This document shows, in pieces, positions 61,867 through 64,000 of a stretch of 64,000 nucleotides of DNA. Below the pieces are notes generated by a model. It made no database searches, was not told where the DNA came from, and worked only from the letters and a program-made list of their open reading frames with translations. Position 1 is the first letter of the stretch, and each line of letters begins with the position of its first letter. The stretch lies in the NCBI RefSeq assembly GCF_001458735.1, contig NZ_CZQA01000009.1:248001-312000 (forward strand). The letters are read 5' to 3'. Source of the stretch: Candidatus Nitrospira nitrosa (GTDB lineage Bacteria > Nitrospirota > Nitrospiria > Nitrospirales > Nitrospiraceae). The position numbers were made by a program, and so were the translations under genes.

Positions 61867-62214
61867 CTATTCGTGAGACCGTAGAGCCTTTCGCTTCCCA
61901 ACTCGCAGGCGGTTTCCGTCTGGATCTGTCAATTCCACCTCGTGAACCCAGGGGAGGTCCTTCACTGTGACGTTGAATTCGGCAGCAATTCGATCAATAT
62001 CATCAACATAAAAATACACGAGCGTGTTCGGTCGCACATCACCCGTATCTTCAGACAAATGGAGCGCGAGTTGACCGCGACGAAGACATACATATTGCGG
62101 CACTCCAGGAGCAAAGCGGTACTCACCTTCTATAATGAAGCCGAGTCGGGCATACCACCGTATCGCCTTGATTCCATTTCTCACATAGAAGATTGGAACA
62201 AGTTCTTCAGCCAT
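61867..62214 (-). CDS. Glyoxalase/bleomycin-resistance (VOC) family protein
   Basis: 115 residues. VPIFYVRNGIKAIRWYARLGFIIEGEYRF is the usual VOC start (cited from IKAIRWYARLGF). VYFYVDDIDRIAAEF and VHEVELTDPDGNRLRVG are the second half. The ATG at 62214 gives the family length. This fold includes bleomycin/fosfomycin-type resistance proteins and many unassigned enzymes; no specific activity can be inferred. Short direct repeats flank the gene at 61832 and 62344. Confidence 0.85.
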   Translation of the reverse strand: MAEELVPIFYVRNGIKAIRWYARLGFIIEGEYRFAPGVPQYVCLRRGQLALHLSEDTGDVRPNTLVYFYVDDIDRIAAEFNVTVKDLPWVHEVELTDPDGNRLRVGKRKALRSHE

Positions 62215-62343
62215 TGTACACTCCAAGACACATCGCACTCGACAATACGCTCGCGTTACGCCTATAGCGCTTACATAGAACCACGACGAAATATGCTCAC
62301 GGACTGGGATGTCGTGGTTATTCTTAACCAGTTGCCCCCGCAC

Positions 62344-62358
62344 CACCGCACAGCCGAG
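62344..62358. repeat. Direct-repeat core, copy 2
   Basis: CACCGCACAGCCGAG, the same 15 bases as at 61832-61846, 512 bp apart and in the same orientation. On the minus strand both copies read as L-G-C-A-V-(L/V)-R. Confidence 0.55.
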
Positions 62359-62382
62359 GGCGAATCCGAGCGCATCGTCAAT

Positions 62383-62859
62383 CTAGGGTTCACTCTCATC
62401 GTTGAATTCCCCTGTTCGTAGTGCAAGAAGGAAAGCTGTGTAGTCTTTATATAATCCTCCGATACCACGCCAAATCACTTTTGGTTGCTGTCCTCCATTG
62501 CCAAGAGTTGCCACAAGGAGATGAAAGCTGTGGACGTATCCACCGCTCTCATAGTGAACAACATGATGTACACCAGAGATAGCGCCCCAAATTAGCCGTT
62601 TGCGTGGAAGCGTTTCATCTTTTATGCAGTCTGTGGCTTCCCACTTGGCCGCAGGCTCTGCTAACCCACCGGTCAAATCACCACACAGAGCAACAATTGC
62701 CTCAGGCAACGCTGTCACAGTACGAACTATGGTAAAGTGAGATGAATCCTCCAGAACCTTCCTTTGCTCCACAGGAAGATTCATCAAGCCTGCGATGCAA
62801 ATTCCTTGAAATATGCCCACAAGAATAGGCGTAAAGACTATGTGCTTTGCCCACTCCAT
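62383..62859 (-). CDS. Hypothetical exported or membrane-anchored protein
   Basis: 158 residues. An N-terminal hydrophobic segment (HIVFTPILVGIFQGICIAGLM) and a soluble part with RKRLIWGAISGVHHVVHYESGGYVHSFHLLV, cited from HHVVHYESGGYVHSFH. No family was recognised. It lies upstream of the VOC gene on the same strand; GGGAG is 12 nt before the ATG. Confidence 0.6.
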   Translation of the reverse strand: MEWAKHIVFTPILVGIFQGICIAGLMNLPVEQRKVLEDSSHFTIVRTVTALPEAIVALCGDLTGGLAEPAAKWEATDCIKDETLPRKRLIWGAISGVHHVVHYESGGYVHSFHLLVATLGNGGQQPKVIWRGIGGLYKDYTAFLLALRTGEFNDESEP

Positions 62860-63050
62860 ACGTATTCAATAGCTCCCGATTTAACTTGCAGGCCAATCTG
62901 GGTCGTACCGACGAGCAATTCTTGCGCCTGTTCAGCCGCTTGTCAACGCACTCTCAAATTCATCTCATCCCTCTGAAAGGATTCTCCCCCTCGCCCCATA
63001 CCCTCCTGTGATGGCCGCTGCAAGACCACGGCAATCCCAAGGAGGATTTC

Positions 63051-63944
63051 ATGGGTCAAGAGACCAGCTGGAACCAACCAAACAAACCGACCTTCTGCCG
63101 AGATCCACGCCTCTTTCAAATCGCTAGCCTATTGTCCTTGCTGTTTTATGGCCTATTTTTTCTCCACTTCGACATCCCCATCTGCCAGATCGTCATCACC
63201 CTCGGTACTGCCCAACTGACTCAATATGTCGGGACCCGCTATTTCTACCTGCCGTCGTTCGATCCAAAAAGCGCGCTGATTTCGTCCCTCTCGCTGTGCC
63301 TTCTCCTCCGCACCAATGATTTTGCTGTTGCAGCACTCGCCGCTATCATCGCGATCGGCAGCAAGTTCATCCTTCGCTGGAAGGACAAGCATGTGTTCAA
63401 TCCGACGAATCTCGCCCTCGCCGTCATGCTTTCATTCGGTCTCGGGTGGATCTCACCAGGGCAATGGGGGCAAGTCGCTTGGTTCGGATTTCTGATCGCT
63501 TGCCTTGGCTTGCTTGTTGTAACCCGCGCGGCACGGGCTGATGTCACACTCGCCTTCTTGACGTTCTACGTCGGACTCCTCTTCGCCCGTGCCCTCTGGC
63601 TTGGTGATCCACTCGCCATTCCCCTGCATCAAATCGAAAGCGGGGCGCTTCTCATCTTTTCGTTCTTTATGATCTCGGATCCAAAGACGACACCAGATTC
63701 GAGAACGGGCCGAATCATCTTCGCACTGTTTGTCGCACTCACAGCGCTCTACGTGCAGCTCCATTTCTTCAAGCCCAATGGCCCACTCTGGGGACTCATC
63801 GCATGTTCACCGCTCGTTCCGCTCTTGGATCGCATGTTTCCTGGCACGCACTACGACTGGGCCAAGCCTACAAGCGGTAAATCGCCGGTGATGAATCCCC
63901 TGTTTGGTTCCCCTATTCCCGTTTTAACCAAGGAGGTCATATGA
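63051..63944 (+). CDS. RnfD/NqrB-like integral membrane protein
   Basis: 297 residues with about eight to nine hydrophobic helices. DPRLFQIASLLSLLFYGLFFL and FNPTNLALAVMLSFGLGWISPGQWG (cited from FNPTNLALAVML) resemble RnfD/NqrB subunits; FFMISDPKTTPDSRTGR is the second family motif. The Thr usually carrying covalent FMN (S/T-G-A-T in RnfD) is not clearly seen. Other rnf/nqr genes are not in the window. AGGAGG lies 5 nt before the ATG. The stop overlaps the next gene's ATG. Confidence 0.8.
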   Translation: MGQETSWNQPNKPTFCRDPRLFQIASLLSLLFYGLFFLHFDIPICQIVITLGTAQLTQYVGTRYFYLPSFDPKSALISSLSLCLLLRTNDFAVAALAAIIAIGSKFILRWKDKHVFNPTNLALAVMLSFGLGWISPGQWGQVAWFGFLIACLGLLVVTRAARADVTLAFLTFYVGLLFARALWLGDPLAIPLHQIESGALLIFSFFMISDPKTTPDSRTGRIIFALFVALTALYVQLHFFKPNGPLWGLIACSPLVPLLDRMFPGTHYDWAKPTSGKSPVMNPLFGSPIPVLTKEVI

Positions 63945-64000
63945 ATCGGTCTACTGAGGCTTCTATGAGACGCCTGATCATGCCCATCTTCACATTTCTG
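63941..64000 (+). CDS. Start of an exported protein, cut by window edge
   Basis: An ATG at 63941 with AGGAGG four nt upstream overlaps the RnfD-like stop (ATGA). Twenty codons remain: MNRSTEASMRRLIMP then IFTFL, the beginning of a signal peptide. Family unknown; tight coupling implies a functional partner of the RnfD-like protein. Confidence 0.55.
   Translation, partial: MNRSTEASMRRLIMPIFTFL

Noticed and set aside
1-64000. CRISPR arrays, integrases and phage modules
   Set aside because: No regularly spaced repeats, recombinase motifs or phage structural genes were seen anywhere in the window.

Overview
The window looks like a chromosome segment of a diderm (Gram-negative-type) bacterium: it carries LptF and LptG, LpxD, a TonB-dependent receptor and many lipoprotein or Sec-type N-termini. 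Base composition is moderately GC-rich and genes are tightly packed. The gene content (a complete late cobamide pathway with BluB, a Chp-like chemosensory cluster, RnfD-like and P450 genes, many orphan small secreted proteins) fits Nitrospirota, most likely Nitrospira. That assignment is inferred from gene style and was not tested by any search. There is no rRNA, CRISPR array, integrase or complete insertion sequence.

Layout. 1-6.2 kb: the end of a MoaD/ThiS-like gene, a 2-hydroxyacid oxidase (FAD plus Fe-S) divergent from an NAD-dependent D-2-hydroxyacid dehydrogenase, and a large TPR protein. 6.3-12.0 kb: a cold-shock gene with a long leader, divergent from an envelope-lipid island (lptF, lptG, fabF-like, an acyl carrier protein with a lysine-rich tail, lpxD). 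12.9-23.7 kb: a minus-strand chemosensory operon in the order CheY, CheW, MCP, CheA with three HPt domains and a receiver, two more CheW proteins, receiver plus coiled coil, a degenerate HPt protein, HD-GYP. It resembles Pil-Chp, and no CheR or CheB is present. 24.2-41.8 kb: two cobalamin-riboswitch units reading leftward. The first is btuF-btuC-btuD-nitrilase. The second is btuB-cbiA-cobO-CWC-membrane protein-bluB-ATR-cobU-cobT-cobS-cbiB-cobD-cbiZ-cobQ. Together they can import corrinoids, strip the lower ligand (CbiZ), make 5,6-dimethylbenzimidazole (BluB) and rebuild adenosylcobalamin.

41.8-50.6 kb: housekeeping genes (bL28, tRNA-Gly, tyrS, comEA-like, lpd, gcvH, ndk, a methyltransferase-glycosyltransferase fusion), several with clear sigma70-type promoters. 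50.7-58.9 kb: envelope and accessory genes (DUF2314, lytic transglycosylase, secreted hydrolase, lipoproteins, MHS-type transporter, cytochrome P450, PII-like protein). 59-63 kb: a sparsely coding stretch with two paralogous micro-units (same leader, similar hairpin, different tiny secreted or membrane product), further small secreted proteins, and a glyoxalase-like gene flanked by short direct repeats. 63-64 kb: an RnfD-like membrane protein and the start of a translationally coupled secreted protein.

The observations most worth following are the lysine-tailed ACP in the lipid A island, the paired 59-60 kb micro-units, the phospho-acceptor-less HPt protein in the chemosensory operon, and the nitrilase in a B12-import operon with two riboswitches that appear to use different expression platforms.
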